Assembly: GCA_024743055.1 (NCBI GenBank)
Contig: JANSXH010000003.1
Span: 228,384 to 292,383, forward strand
From: Pseudomonadota bacterium
Lineage (GTDB): Bacteria > Pseudomonadota > Alphaproteobacteria > Sneathiellales > Sneathiellaceae
DNA length: 64,000 nucleotides
Direction: 5' to 3'
The notes beneath the pieces are model-generated. The model was not told where the DNA came from. It saw only the letters and a program-made list of their open reading frames with translations, and did no database searches. This document shows, one piece after another, positions 1-8,119 of the stretch (positions are counted from its first letter, which is position 1; the number at the start of each line of letters is the position of its first letter). Made by a program: the position numbers and the translations under genes.

Positions 1-1
1 T

Positions 2-304
2 GGAGGGATGAAAGCTGGCCAGGAGGTTTCCGCCGTTGCAAAAGCTGCCGGAATCGCTTGTTATGGCGGCGATATGTTTGAATCCGGATTGGCGCACCTT
101 GCGGGAACCCATATGATTGCCGCAACAGAGAATATTTCTCTTGGCTGCGAGTTTTATCAGGCAAGATACTATCTGACAGAAGATATTCTAAAGGAGCCGT
201 TCTCTTGTGAGGGCGGAATGGTTCAGGTTCCAACGAAGAGCGGATTGGGCGGAGACGTAGATGAAAACCGACTTCGGGCTATGGCCTCAGTGATACAGGA
301 GTAA
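2..304 (+). CDS. Enolase-superfamily (muconate cycloisomerase-like) enzyme, C-terminal end only
   Basis: The frame is open from the window edge, so only about the last 100 residues are present. They look like the end of the muconate lactonizing enzyme/mandelate racemase group: a YGGDMFESG stretch matching the family's usual YGG-T/D-MLE-type element at the end of the barrel, then a C-terminal segment returning to the capping domain. The metal-binding and Lys/Lys or Lys/His catalytic residues lie upstream and are not visible. The stop codon is 3 bases before the next ATG, so it is co-transcribed with the DadA-like oxidase and the TRAP genes. True cycloisomerase, racemase/epimerase or a hydroxyproline dehydratase of the same superfamily are all possible; substrate cannot be told from this piece. 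Confidence 0.8.
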   Translation, partial: GGMKAGQEVSAVAKAAGIACYGGDMFESGLAHLAGTHMIAATENISLGCEFYQARYYLTEDILKEPFSCEGGMVQVPTKSGLGGDVDENRLRAMASVIQE

Positions 305-307
305 GGA

Positions 308-1555
308 ATGCCGGGGGAGGCACAAAAAATAGCTGTCATTGGTGCCGGAATCGTCGGTATTTCGTCCGCCGAGTGGTTGCGGCGGGATGGTCATGATGTC
401 ACGGTAATCGATCGTCTGCCACCAGGGGAAGGAACAAGTTTTGGCAATGGCGGTGTCCTTGCCAGATGCGGCATGGTGCCGGTGCCGACACCAGGCATCC
501 TCAAAAAAGCGCCAAAGATGCTGTTTGATCCAGAGCAACCTCTTTTCCTGAAATGGTCCTATTTCTTCAAAATGCTGCCTTGGCTGCGTCAGTATCTGCA
601 AAACAGCACAGATGAAAAAGTGCAGATGATCTCCGACGGACTTGCGCCACTTCTGGAAGATTCGGTCACCGAGCATCAGTCCCTCGCCAAAGGGACGGAG
701 GCGGAGAGTTTTGTCAAACCAAGTGACTATATTTTCTTGTATCAGGATCAAGCTGGTTTCGAGAATGATAGTTACGTTTGGGGACTACGCCGCAAGCATG
801 GTTTTGACGGGGTTGCCATGGATCGCGAGGCCCTAAAGGCCTATGATCCTGCGCTTGGGGACCGCTACAAGTTTGGCTACAAGATGGTGGACCACGGGCA
901 TATTGTAGATCCGGGAGGCTACGTTAAAGCGTTGGCCCGACATTTTCAGCAGCAGGGCGGCAGCGTGATTGAAGCCGATGTATCTGAGATCAACTCGGTG
1001 CAGGATAAGACAGAAATTGCTTTTGGCGGCAATCGAGCAGCATTTGATCGGGTCGTTCTGGCAGGCGGCGCCTGGTCTGCCAAACTGGCTGAAGGGCTGG
1101 GCCATAAGGTCCCCTTGGAGACGGAGCGTGGGTATCATATCCATTATATAAATACGAACATCAAGCCTCCTTGCCCCTATATGGTTGCGGACGCCAAATT
1201 TGTGGCAACTCCAATGGCAGACGGCATGCGGACTGCAGGTATCGTTGAGTTCGGCGGTTTGGAAGCGCCAGCGAGCAAGGGTCCAATTGAGCTGTTGAAA
1301 AAGGGGCTTCGAAACCTCTATCCAGATTTTGAGTTTGAAGACAAAACGGAATGGCTGGGTCATCGTCCAGCACCGGCGGATAGCCTTCCATTTCTTGGAG
1401 CATCACCGACACATCCCAACGTTTTATTTGCATTTGGCCATCATCATATCGGCCTGACGGCCGGCCCGAAGACAGGGCGGATGATTGCTGACATGGTTTC
1501 TGACCGACTTTCCAATATTAATGTACAGCCCTATCGCGTTGATAGGTTTGACTGA
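308..1555 (+). CDS. FAD-dependent D-amino-acid/imino-acid dehydrogenase, DadA/DAO family
   Basis: 415 residues, the usual length for the DadA small-subunit group. A Rossmann FAD motif GAGIVG lies at residues 12-17, followed by the acidic residue that binds the ribose (VTVID). The C-terminal part has the GHRPAPADSLPFLG and FGHHHIGLTAGP elements typical of DadA/glycine-oxidase enzymes that contact flavin and substrate. Members oxidise D-amino acids or cyclic amino acids to imino or keto products, passing electrons to the membrane quinone pool. The ATG has an AGGAG 6 bases upstream inside the end of the previous gene. Position between an enolase-superfamily enzyme and a TRAP transporter suggests uptake and oxidation of an amino- or imino-acid (hydroxyproline-like compounds are one known case). 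The substrate is inference. Confidence 0.85.
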   Translation: MPGEAQKIAVIGAGIVGISSAEWLRRDGHDVTVIDRLPPGEGTSFGNGGVLARCGMVPVPTPGILKKAPKMLFDPEQPLFLKWSYFFKMLPWLRQYLQNSTDEKVQMISDGLAPLLEDSVTEHQSLAKGTEAESFVKPSDYIFLYQDQAGFENDSYVWGLRRKHGFDGVAMDREALKAYDPALGDRYKFGYKMVDHGHIVDPGGYVKALARHFQQQGGSVIEADVSEINSVQDKTEIAFGGNRAAFDRVVLAGGAWSAKLAEGLGHKVPLETERGYHIHYINTNIKPPCPYMVADAKFVATPMADGMRTAGIVEFGGLEAPASKGPIELLKKGLRNLYPDFEFEDKTEWLGHRPAPADSLPFLGASPTHPNVLFAFGHHHIGLTAGPKTGRMIADMVSDRLSNINVQPYRVDRFD

Positions 1556-1614
1556 AAGGAGCGGACAGGAAAAAGAGTTTAACATCTCTAACTACATATA
1601 CAGGGAGTAGAAGT

Positions 1615-2598
1615 ATGATACTTAAATCAACAAAAATACTATTAGGCAGCGCACTCGGGGCCGCGTTGTTGGCCGCCCCGGCCTTGGCTGAGAAATGGGA
1701 TATGCCGATGGCCTATTCCGGATCGAACTTCCATTCGGCAACGGGTGCGGAATTTGCTAAATGCATCACAACCGGAACCGGCGGTGACATTGAAGTTGTT
1801 ACACATCCGTCCGGATCGCTTTTTAAAGGCGGGGACATCAAGCGAGCTGTACAGACAGGTCAAGCGCCAATTGGCGAACGGCTTCTTTCTGGTCACCAAA
1901 ATGAAAACGCTGTTTTTGGTGTAGATTCCATTCCGTTTCTTGCCACTTCGTTTGACGATGCTGCCAAGCTCTGGAAAGCCGCCAAGCCGACCATGGAAAA
2001 GATCCTCGCAGATCAGAACCTGGTTTTGCTGTATTCCGTTCCTTGGCCTCCACAGGGACTTTACTTCAAGAAGGAAGTTAACAGCGTTGCAGACATGAAA
2101 GGAATCAAGTTCCGCTCTTATAACAATGCTACCGCCCGTCTGGCTGAGCTGACAGGCATGCTTCCCGTGACAATCGAAGCGGCGGAAATCTCTCAAGCTT
2201 TTGCTACGGGTGTTGCTGAATCCATGGTCTCTTCTGGTTCCACTGGATATGACCGTAAAGTATGGGAAAGCCTGACCCATTTCTATGAAGTGGATGCCTG
2301 GTTGCCGCGCAACTACATCATGGTCAACAAAGACGTTTGGGATGGTGTGAGTGATTCCAACAAGAATGTCATTCGCGGTTGTGCAGAACTTGCAGAATAT
2401 GCAGGAACATGGCGGGCTGTTGAATATACTCAGTTTACTCTAAACGGCCTCCGCGCCGGTGGTATGACGGTTGGTCCTGCTGGTGATGCCCTTACGGGTG
2501 AGCTCAAGGATATCGGATCAACGATGACGTCCGAGTGGCTGGAAGCAGCCGGTCCAGATGGTGCTGCAATCATCGAAGCCTATAAGGCCATGAAGTAA
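1615..2598 (+). CDS. TRAP transporter substrate-binding protein (DctP family)
   Basis: 327 residues with a Sec signal peptide (basic start, hydrophobic core, cleavage near ALA-E at 25/26), so the mature protein is periplasmic. The DctP fold signatures are present: KGIKFRSYNN about residues 162-171 (the conserved Arg that binds a substrate carboxylate) and the following helix-strand hinge. It delivers an organic acid or amino-acid-like ligand to the DctQM permease encoded downstream. ATG preceded by GGGAG at 1602-1606. A 10-bp stem-loop separates it from dctQ, which fits the usual excess of binding protein over permease. Confidence 0.92.
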   Translation: MILKSTKILLGSALGAALLAAPALAEKWDMPMAYSGSNFHSATGAEFAKCITTGTGGDIEVVTHPSGSLFKGGDIKRAVQTGQAPIGERLLSGHQNENAVFGVDSIPFLATSFDDAAKLWKAAKPTMEKILADQNLVLLYSVPWPPQGLYFKKEVNSVADMKGIKFRSYNNATARLAELTGMLPVTIEAAEISQAFATGVAESMVSSGSTGYDRKVWESLTHFYEVDAWLPRNYIMVNKDVWDGVSDSNKNVIRGCAELAEYAGTWRAVEYTQFTLNGLRAGGMTVGPAGDALTGELKDIGSTMTSEWLEAAGPDGAAIIEAYKAMK

Positions 2599-2608
2599 GG
2601 CCAATGCG

Positions 2609-2638
2609 GGGACAGGAATTAGTAATTTTTCCTGTCCC
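2609..2638 (+). promoter_or_regulatory. Intercistronic stem-loop in the TRAP operon
   Basis: GGGACAGGAA at 2609-2618 pairs perfectly with TTCCTGTCCC at 2629-2638 over a 10-nt loop. No T-run follows, so it is probably not a full intrinsic terminator. Its place between the binding-protein and permease genes suggests 3'-end protection of the dctP message and/or partial termination, as in many binding-protein operons. That role is inferred. Confidence 0.55.
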
Positions 2639-2696
2639 TATTTGCCATTTGTCTGTTGCTGTTTAGTGATATGACCAACCTGGGGAGGGGGCACAA

Positions 2697-3233
2697 ATGA
2701 CGTCTGCGCTTAAGAAGTTCAGATCCTTTCTTGATTATCTTTATTTGGCTAGCGGTATTGTCGCGGCTGTATTTCTGATTGCTATTTTAATCCTAATTCT
2801 GGTGCAGATGCTGGCGCGCTGGACCGGCGAGGTCTTTCCGGGGGCGCCTGATTACGCTGGCTATTGTATGGCAGCGGCGTCCTTCTTTGCCTTTGCCCAT
2901 GCCCTCAACCGAGGCTCTCATATCCGGGTCAGTATTCTGATCAATGCCGTAGGGCCGAAAATGCGACGCGCCTTGGAATTCTGGTGCTTTACCATCGGAA
3001 CAGGTCTCGCCTGGTATTTTGCCTATTACGCCATCAAAGCCACCTACTGGTCCTGGAAATTCCACGATGTCAGCCAGGGGCAGGATGCGACCCCCATCTG
3101 GATCCCACAGATGGGTATGGTCATTGGCGGTATAGTCTTCGCCATCGCTCTGACAGATCATCTGGTCCATATCTTTGTTTCCGGGGATCACCGGATCAAA
3201 TCGGATGTAGTTGAACAGAGTCACGGGGAGTAG
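2697..3233 (+). CDS. TRAP transporter small permease (DctQ family)
   Basis: 178 residues with four hydrophobic helices (about residues 17-40, 55-70, 92-112 and 138-158), the standard DctQ topology. The RGSHIRV segment after the second helix is the family's common [RK]-x-G-x-H-[IV] element. It is the membrane partner that connects the binding protein to the large DctM channel subunit. ATG is preceded by a strong GGGGAGGGGG. The stop lies 4 bases before the dctM ATG, implying translational coupling. Confidence 0.9.
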   Translation: MTSALKKFRSFLDYLYLASGIVAAVFLIAILILILVQMLARWTGEVFPGAPDYAGYCMAAASFFAFAHALNRGSHIRVSILINAVGPKMRRALEFWCFTIGTGLAWYFAYYAIKATYWSWKFHDVSQGQDATPIWIPQMGMVIGGIVFAIALTDHLVHIFVSGDHRIKSDVVEQSHGE

Positions 3234-3237
3234 CATC

Positions 3238-4551
3238 ATGGAACAAATTCAACTGATTGCCCTGTTTCTATTTATCCTGTTCCTGTTTCTGGGAACCGGT
3301 ATTTGGGTCGGGTTAGCCCTCCTTGGTGTTGCCTTTATAGGCATTGAACTTTTCACCGCTCGTCCTGCCGGCGACACAATGATTACTACCATTTGGTCAA
3401 GTTCATCAAGTTGGACTCTGACAGCTTTGCCGCTGTTTATCTGGATGGGAGAGATACTCTATCGAACGCGATTGTCGGAAGACATGTTCCGAGGGCTTGC
3501 CCCGTGGATGGCGCGCCTTCCAGGTGGCCTTGTTCATACGAATATTGTCGGTTGCACGATTTTTGCCGCCGTTTCCGGCTCATCCGCGGCTACCCTTACA
3601 ACAGTCGGCAAGATGTCCATACCGGAGCTTCGAAAGCGGCAATATCCGGAGACTCTGGTCATCGGCACCCTAGCGGGCGCGGCGACCCTCGGGCTAATGA
3701 TCCCACCGTCTCTGACCCTCATCGTTTATGGCGTAACTATAAATGAAAGTATCACCAAACTGTTTATGGCAGGTATTTTGCCTGGTCTGTTTCTGGCTTT
3801 CATGTTCATGGCTTATGTGGCGCTTTATTCGAAATTTTCGTCGAAATTCAATCCGGCTGAGGAACCGAAGCTTAGCTTTGCACAGAAGGTAAAGAACTCG
3901 AGATTCCTGATCCCGGTGCTGTTGCTTATTCTTGTGGTCATTGGCTCCATGTATTTGGGTATCGCGACGGCGACGGAAGCCGCCGCGTTCGGGGTAGTTG
4001 GATCTCTTATTCTGGCGGCAAGCCAGAAATCTCTCAACTGGAGTACTTTTTCAGAAAGCCTGATGGGAGCGACCCGGACGTCAGCAATGATCGCGCTGAT
4101 CCTGGCCGGTGCGTCCTTCTTGTCTTTGTCCATGGGCTTTACTGGACTGCCGCGCGGCTTGGCTGACTTGATCGCGTCTCTCGAGCTTTCACGCTTTGAG
4201 CTTCTGATGGTCTTGCTGGTTTTCTATATCATTCTCGGTTGCTTCCTGGATGGAATTTCCTCCGTTGTTTTGACCATGGCTGTGGTCGAACCGATGATCA
4301 GACAGGCCGGAATTGATTTGATCTGGTTCGGGATCTTCATTGTTGTTGTTGTAGAAATGGCCCAAATTACGCCGCCGATCGGGTTCAACCTGTTTGTGCT
4401 GCAGGGCATGACAGATTACGAAATGAATTTCATCGCCAAGGCAGCGATCCCCATGTTTTTGATCATGGTGCTGATGGTGTTCGTTTTGATTTTCGTGCCG
4501 GAATTGGCAACTTTCTTGCCAGAAAATATGAGGCCAGGCCCAGGTGGTTAG
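3238..4551 (+). CDS. TRAP transporter large permease (DctM family)
   Basis: 437 residues, about 12 transmembrane segments, and the DctM signatures: SGSSAATLTTVGKM about residues 113-126, then a GLMIPPSLTLIVYG element and a late ITPPIGFNLFV element (the paired inverted-repeat hairpins of the ion-transporter superfamily). It is the Na+-coupled transport channel of the TRAP system. An upstream in-frame ATG at 3211 exists, but the start at 3238 follows CGGGGAG and the dctQ stop directly. Last gene of the operon; it converges on the regulator encoded from 6732. Confidence 0.92.
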   Translation: MEQIQLIALFLFILFLFLGTGIWVGLALLGVAFIGIELFTARPAGDTMITTIWSSSSSWTLTALPLFIWMGEILYRTRLSEDMFRGLAPWMARLPGGLVHTNIVGCTIFAAVSGSSAATLTTVGKMSIPELRKRQYPETLVIGTLAGAATLGLMIPPSLTLIVYGVTINESITKLFMAGILPGLFLAFMFMAYVALYSKFSSKFNPAEEPKLSFAQKVKNSRFLIPVLLLILVVIGSMYLGIATATEAAAFGVVGSLILAASQKSLNWSTFSESLMGATRTSAMIALILAGASFLSLSMGFTGLPRGLADLIASLELSRFELLMVLLVFYIILGCFLDGISSVVLTMAVVEPMIRQAGIDLIWFGIFIVVVVEMAQITPPIGFNLFVLQGMTDYEMNFIAKAAIPMFLIMVLMVFVLIFVPELATFLPENMRPGPGG

Positions 4552-4566
4552 CTTTATATAAGTTCA

Positions 4567-4597
4567 GGACGGTCTTGCTCAGCCGGCAGGACCGTCC
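4567..4597. terminator. Possible hairpin between convergent genes
   Basis: GGACGGTC at 4567-4574 and GACCGTCC at 4590-4597 can form an 8-bp stem with a 15-nt loop, overlapping the stop of the regulator gene and lying just after dctM. No clear T-run is seen on either side, so termination is only a suggestion. Confidence 0.3.
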
Positions 4598-6732
4598 GAC
4601 AAGCCTGCTTTTTCAAGTCCCTCTCGGAAGTGCTTCGCGACATTTGCATCTTCAGTCACACCGTGCCGAACCAACCATTCCGCAATGCTGAAATCGGGTT
4701 GTAGGCCCAGGATAAAAGCCTTTTGCTCTTCAGCTTCTTTCATTTGGCCAAGCTGAGCATAGCTTCCGGCAAAAGCGACGCGACTGTCCAACACATGTGT
4801 TTCAATGGTTTTCAGGGTGGCGATGGCATCTTCATACTGACCGGCGGCATATTGTGCATTTCCGAGGCCATGTCGATACCATTCCGCATGGTAGGGGTTT
4901 AGCCGCATTGCCTGTTTGACGGTTTTAACGCCCTCTGGTGCATCACCGGTCAAAAAAATCATGTTCCAGCCCCATTCCGCCATCACATCGGCATGGTTGG
5001 GGTTAAGTGCGAGAGCCGTCTTGTAGGAGTCTATCGCTTCCTCGATCTGACCAGTGATCTGATAATAGTCAGCCAGGATCCAGTGGGCTTCGGCTTCAGA
5101 CCGGTCGAGGGCGACGGCCTGCTTGGCGGCTGCGAAGCCGGTTTTCAATGCCGTATCGGGATCTTCAATCCATCCATAAAGCCAACCGAGATATTTGGCG
5201 AAGGCGATACACATATAGGCCCGCGAAAATTGTGGATCAAGTTCTGCTGCCTTTTCACAGAGCTCTCCCGCATTGGTGATATTCTCAGGGGTGAGATTGA
5301 AGCGGGCTTCACTGGCAAGCAGGAAATAATCGTAAGCCGTCAGATCGACTTTGCGCTTTTGCTTGGCGAGGGACAATCTGTCATGAACGACGCTGCCACC
5401 AAGTCCGGCGATCGCAAAGGCCACTTTTTTTGTCAATTCATCCTGCAGGCCAAAGATGTCGTCTGATTCAACCGAATATCGCTCGGCCCAGAGATGTTTT
5501 CCGGAGAGAGCATCAATAAGCTGGGCGTTCAGCCGGAACTTATTCCCTTCCTTCTGGACACTGCCTTTCAGAACATAATGAACTCCAAGCTGCTCCGCGA
5601 CGGTCTGGATGCCAACAGTCTGGCCCTTGTATCCAAATGTGGAATAGGCAGCAATAACGGCGAGATCGCCAAATCTGGAAAGATCAGTGATAATGTCATT
5701 GGTCAGGCCGTCGACATATCGTTCCTGGCCGGGATCATTGCTGAGATTGACCAAAGGCAGCACGGCGATCGACGGTTTTTCTGGCAGAGGAAACGCCATG
5801 CGCTCGAGTGAAGCAGGCTCTTCGCTTTGGGCGCTCTGATCCGGCCAGAAAAACAAGGCTCCGATAATCCCGAGGCAGGCACATAGCGCAACTGCCACAA
5901 TCCAGGAGTTCCGATGTGTCTTAGAAAGCGTTGTCTGTGCAGGACTTGCTTCTCGTGGGTACTTCTGATGTCGCGAAACTGTATCCGAAGCTGTTAATGA
6001 CCCTGCCTCTTCAGGTGCTGACCGGATCAGCAAGACGGTTTGTTCTTCCGGAGCCACGCCAAGCTCTTCTTTCAAAGCAGCCTCGCAACTTGAAAATTGT
6101 TTTGCAGCAGCCGTGCTGCGTCCTTGTTTCAGGTATATACGGATCAGGCTGCGATGGGCTTCCTCATTCGTTCGATCACTCGCCAAGAGGCGAGTGGCAA
6201 GGGAGATCGCATTTTGAAAACTTGTTTCGGATGTCGCCAACAGGGACAGTTGCTCCACCAGATGGCTTGCGCTGGCATTTAGGCGCCGCCGCTCATTTCC
6301 GGCCCATTCTTCAAAGGCATCGTCCGGGATATCTATTCCGGACAGAAGGTCCCCCTTATATATATCAGCTGCTTGGGCCAGGGACGCTTCATCTCCTGCC
6401 GCTAGAAGTTGCTCAAAGATTACGACGTCAGAGGACACCACACTTTCTTTCAGACACAGACTTTGCGTATCAACTTCAAAGGCGGTTGCGGCATCTTCCT
6501 CCAAAAAAGCCTTGCGGATATCAACTAATGCTCTGCGCAAACTTCCCGCTGCCTGTTCATCGGCGCGGTCGCTCCAAAGGAGCCGGCGTAATCGTTCTCT
6601 GGGAACTTTCTGATCAAGATGAAAGGCAAGATAGGCGACTACGAGTGCGCTTTTGCGGGTGCGCAAAAGATGTGAATTGCCCGACAATAAACCGGTGTCA
6701 CCGAACAATCTGATTTCAACTTTTTCCGGCAT
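4579..6732 (-). CDS. Membrane-anchored SARP/BTAD-type transcriptional regulator with TolB-like and TPR domains
   Basis: 717 residues from ATG 6732 (a GTG at 6741 is also in frame; neither has a good Shine-Dalgarno). Order: winged-helix DNA-binding domain about 1-90; bacterial transcriptional activation domain (helical repeats) about 95-240; one transmembrane helix about 275-296; a TolB-N/adenylate-cyclase-associated domain about 315-450 (IAVLPLVNLSNDP); then at least four TPR-like repeats to the end. This resembles SARP regulators fused to a membrane and extracytoplasmic half as in CadC/ToxR-type one-component systems, where the outer part senses and the inner part binds DNA. The target is unknown. 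It is divergent from the methyltransferase gene and convergent with the TRAP operon, so either may be controlled. Confidence 0.8.
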   Translation of the reverse strand: MPEKVEIRLFGDTGLLSGNSHLLRTRKSALVVAYLAFHLDQKVPRERLRRLLWSDRADEQAAGSLRRALVDIRKAFLEEDAATAFEVDTQSLCLKESVVSSDVVIFEQLLAAGDEASLAQAADIYKGDLLSGIDIPDDAFEEWAGNERRRLNASASHLVEQLSLLATSETSFQNAISLATRLLASDRTNEEAHRSLIRIYLKQGRSTAAAKQFSSCEAALKEELGVAPEEQTVLLIRSAPEEAGSLTASDTVSRHQKYPREASPAQTTLSKTHRNSWIVAVALCACLGIIGALFFWPDQSAQSEEPASLERMAFPLPEKPSIAVLPLVNLSNDPGQERYVDGLTNDIITDLSRFGDLAVIAAYSTFGYKGQTVGIQTVAEQLGVHYVLKGSVQKEGNKFRLNAQLIDALSGKHLWAERYSVESDDIFGLQDELTKKVAFAIAGLGGSVVHDRLSLAKQKRKVDLTAYDYFLLASEARFNLTPENITNAGELCEKAAELDPQFSRAYMCIAFAKYLGWLYGWIEDPDTALKTGFAAAKQAVALDRSEAEAHWILADYYQITGQIEEAIDSYKTALALNPNHADVMAEWGWNMIFLTGDAPEGVKTVKQAMRLNPYHAEWYRHGLGNAQYAAGQYEDAIATLKTIETHVLDSRVAFAGSYAQLGQMKEAEEQKAFILGLQPDFSIAEWLVRHGVTEDANVAKHFREGLEKAGLSDGPAG

Positions 6733-6927
6733 GGATCTCACAAAAATCAGGTGTTTTGGACGAATTGCGCGTTTTTACCACAAAAATCACGCTTTTGGAT
6801 AGCGGTTGGACGTTTTTTTCACGCTTGCCGCAGGGCTGCTTTCACACCCTTTCAGCTAGATATGCCGTCACCAAATCGAGCGGAGAGCCGATCGATTAAG
6901 TCTATCATAATGAGAGAGAACGTGACG

Positions 6928-7884
6928 ATGAGCAAATATAGAAACGACCTACCCCAATTGAAACCCAGCCTGTTCCTGACAGATGGAGGCTTGGAGACAA
7001 CCCTGGTCTTCCATGAAAATATTGATCTTCCCCATTTTGCTGCCTTTGATTTGTTGCAAGATACCTTTGGCGGCCTGGCATTGGAATCTTACTACAAACC
7101 ATATCTTAAAATTGCGGCCGAGACAGGAAGGGGCTTTATACTTGATACTGCCACCTGGCGGGCCAACGCGGACTGGGCGCAAAAACTTGGATATTCACAG
7201 GATGAGCTTGCGGCGGCAAACCAGCAGTCTGTTAATATGCTTGTGCGTCTTCGCAACCAGTTTGAGACCGACGCGGCTCCCATTGTGCTCAATGGTGTCA
7301 TTGGACCGCGGGGGGACGGGTATGTCGCTGGAGAACTAATGTCGGTTGAAGAAGCGAAATCTTATCACTCAGAGCAAATCGATACCTTCGCAGGCACCGA
7401 AGTGGATATGGTCACTGCCGTAACAATGACAAATACCCACGAGGCGATTGGGATTGTTTCGGCGGCGGAGGCGGCTTCCCTGCCTGTTGCTATTGCCTTC
7501 ACGGTTGAAACCGATGGACACCTTCCGTCTGGTCAGGAGTTGCGAGATGCGATCATGGAAGTCGATGCTGCGACAGAGGGCTACGCCTCCTATTTCATGA
7601 TTAACTGCGCGCATCCAACTCATTTCGAGGATGCATTGTTGGCGAACGGTACTTGGATTACCAGGATTAAAGGAATTCGCGCCAACGCTTCGAGCTGCAG
7701 TCATGAAGAGTTGGACAATGCAACGGAACTTGATTGTGGCGATCCGCTTGAACTCGGACGCCAATATAGGGAACTCCTGGAGCAGCACGGGCATATCAAC
7801 ATTCTGGGTGGTTGTTGCGGAACAGACCACCGACATATTGAGCAAATCAGCCAGGCATGTAGCCTGGTGAAAGCTGTGGCATAA
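6928..7884 (+). CDS. Homocysteine S-methyltransferase family protein
   Basis: 318 residues, the normal size for the BHMT/MmuM (Pfam S-methyl_trans) barrel. The GGLETTL start element and the three zinc-binding cysteines are visible: C227 in INCAHP and C296/C297 in GGCCGT. The family moves a methyl group from S-methylmethionine, SAM or a betaine to homocysteine (making methionine) or to related thiols/selenols. Start chosen at ATG 6928, where the fold begins; the frame stays open to 6751, but that extension resembles nothing in the family. It is divergent from the BTAD regulator and ends in a strong terminator, so probably monocistronic. The methyl donor cannot be deduced. Confidence 0.85.
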   Translation: MSKYRNDLPQLKPSLFLTDGGLETTLVFHENIDLPHFAAFDLLQDTFGGLALESYYKPYLKIAAETGRGFILDTATWRANADWAQKLGYSQDELAAANQQSVNMLVRLRNQFETDAAPIVLNGVIGPRGDGYVAGELMSVEEAKSYHSEQIDTFAGTEVDMVTAVTMTNTHEAIGIVSAAEAASLPVAIAFTVETDGHLPSGQELRDAIMEVDAATEGYASYFMINCAHPTHFEDALLANGTWITRIKGIRANASSCSHEELDNATELDCGDPLELGRQYRELLEQHGHINILGGCCGTDHRHIEQISQACSLVKAVA

Positions 7885-7928
7885 CATTGCGAAAATAAGT
7901 TCGGGGCAAAGACAAGTCCCTTAGGAAA

Positions 7929-7960
7929 AAAACACGCCGTCCTGTCGGGCGGCGTGTTTT
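7929..7960 (+). terminator. Rho-independent terminator
   Basis: AAAACACGCCG at 7929-7939 is perfectly complementary to CGGCGTGTTTT at 7950-7960, with a 10-nt loop and further T residues to 7962. It lies 45 bases after the methyltransferase stop. The A-run on the other side would let it work in both directions. Confidence 0.88.
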
Positions 7961-8119
7961 TTGCTGATCCGGATTTACCTGAGGAATTGTTCAGGAGCAA
8001 GCCCCCTCTTTGTAACGACAAACATGGACCTGATCCTTCGCTTCTGATACGACGGAACTGTAAAAAATAAAAATGTCCGGGTGCGGGCGAAAAAACAGGC
8101 CGATGAAAGAGGAAGACAA

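Noticed and set aside
833-1363. Minus-strand open frame of 176 residues inside the oxidase gene
   Set aside because: A shadow of the DadA-like gene, with no ribosome site and no family features.
7885-8119. Possible small gene or RNA between the methyltransferase and the ThDP enzyme
   Set aside because: Only the terminator and a leader are visible; no conserved RNA motif was recognised.
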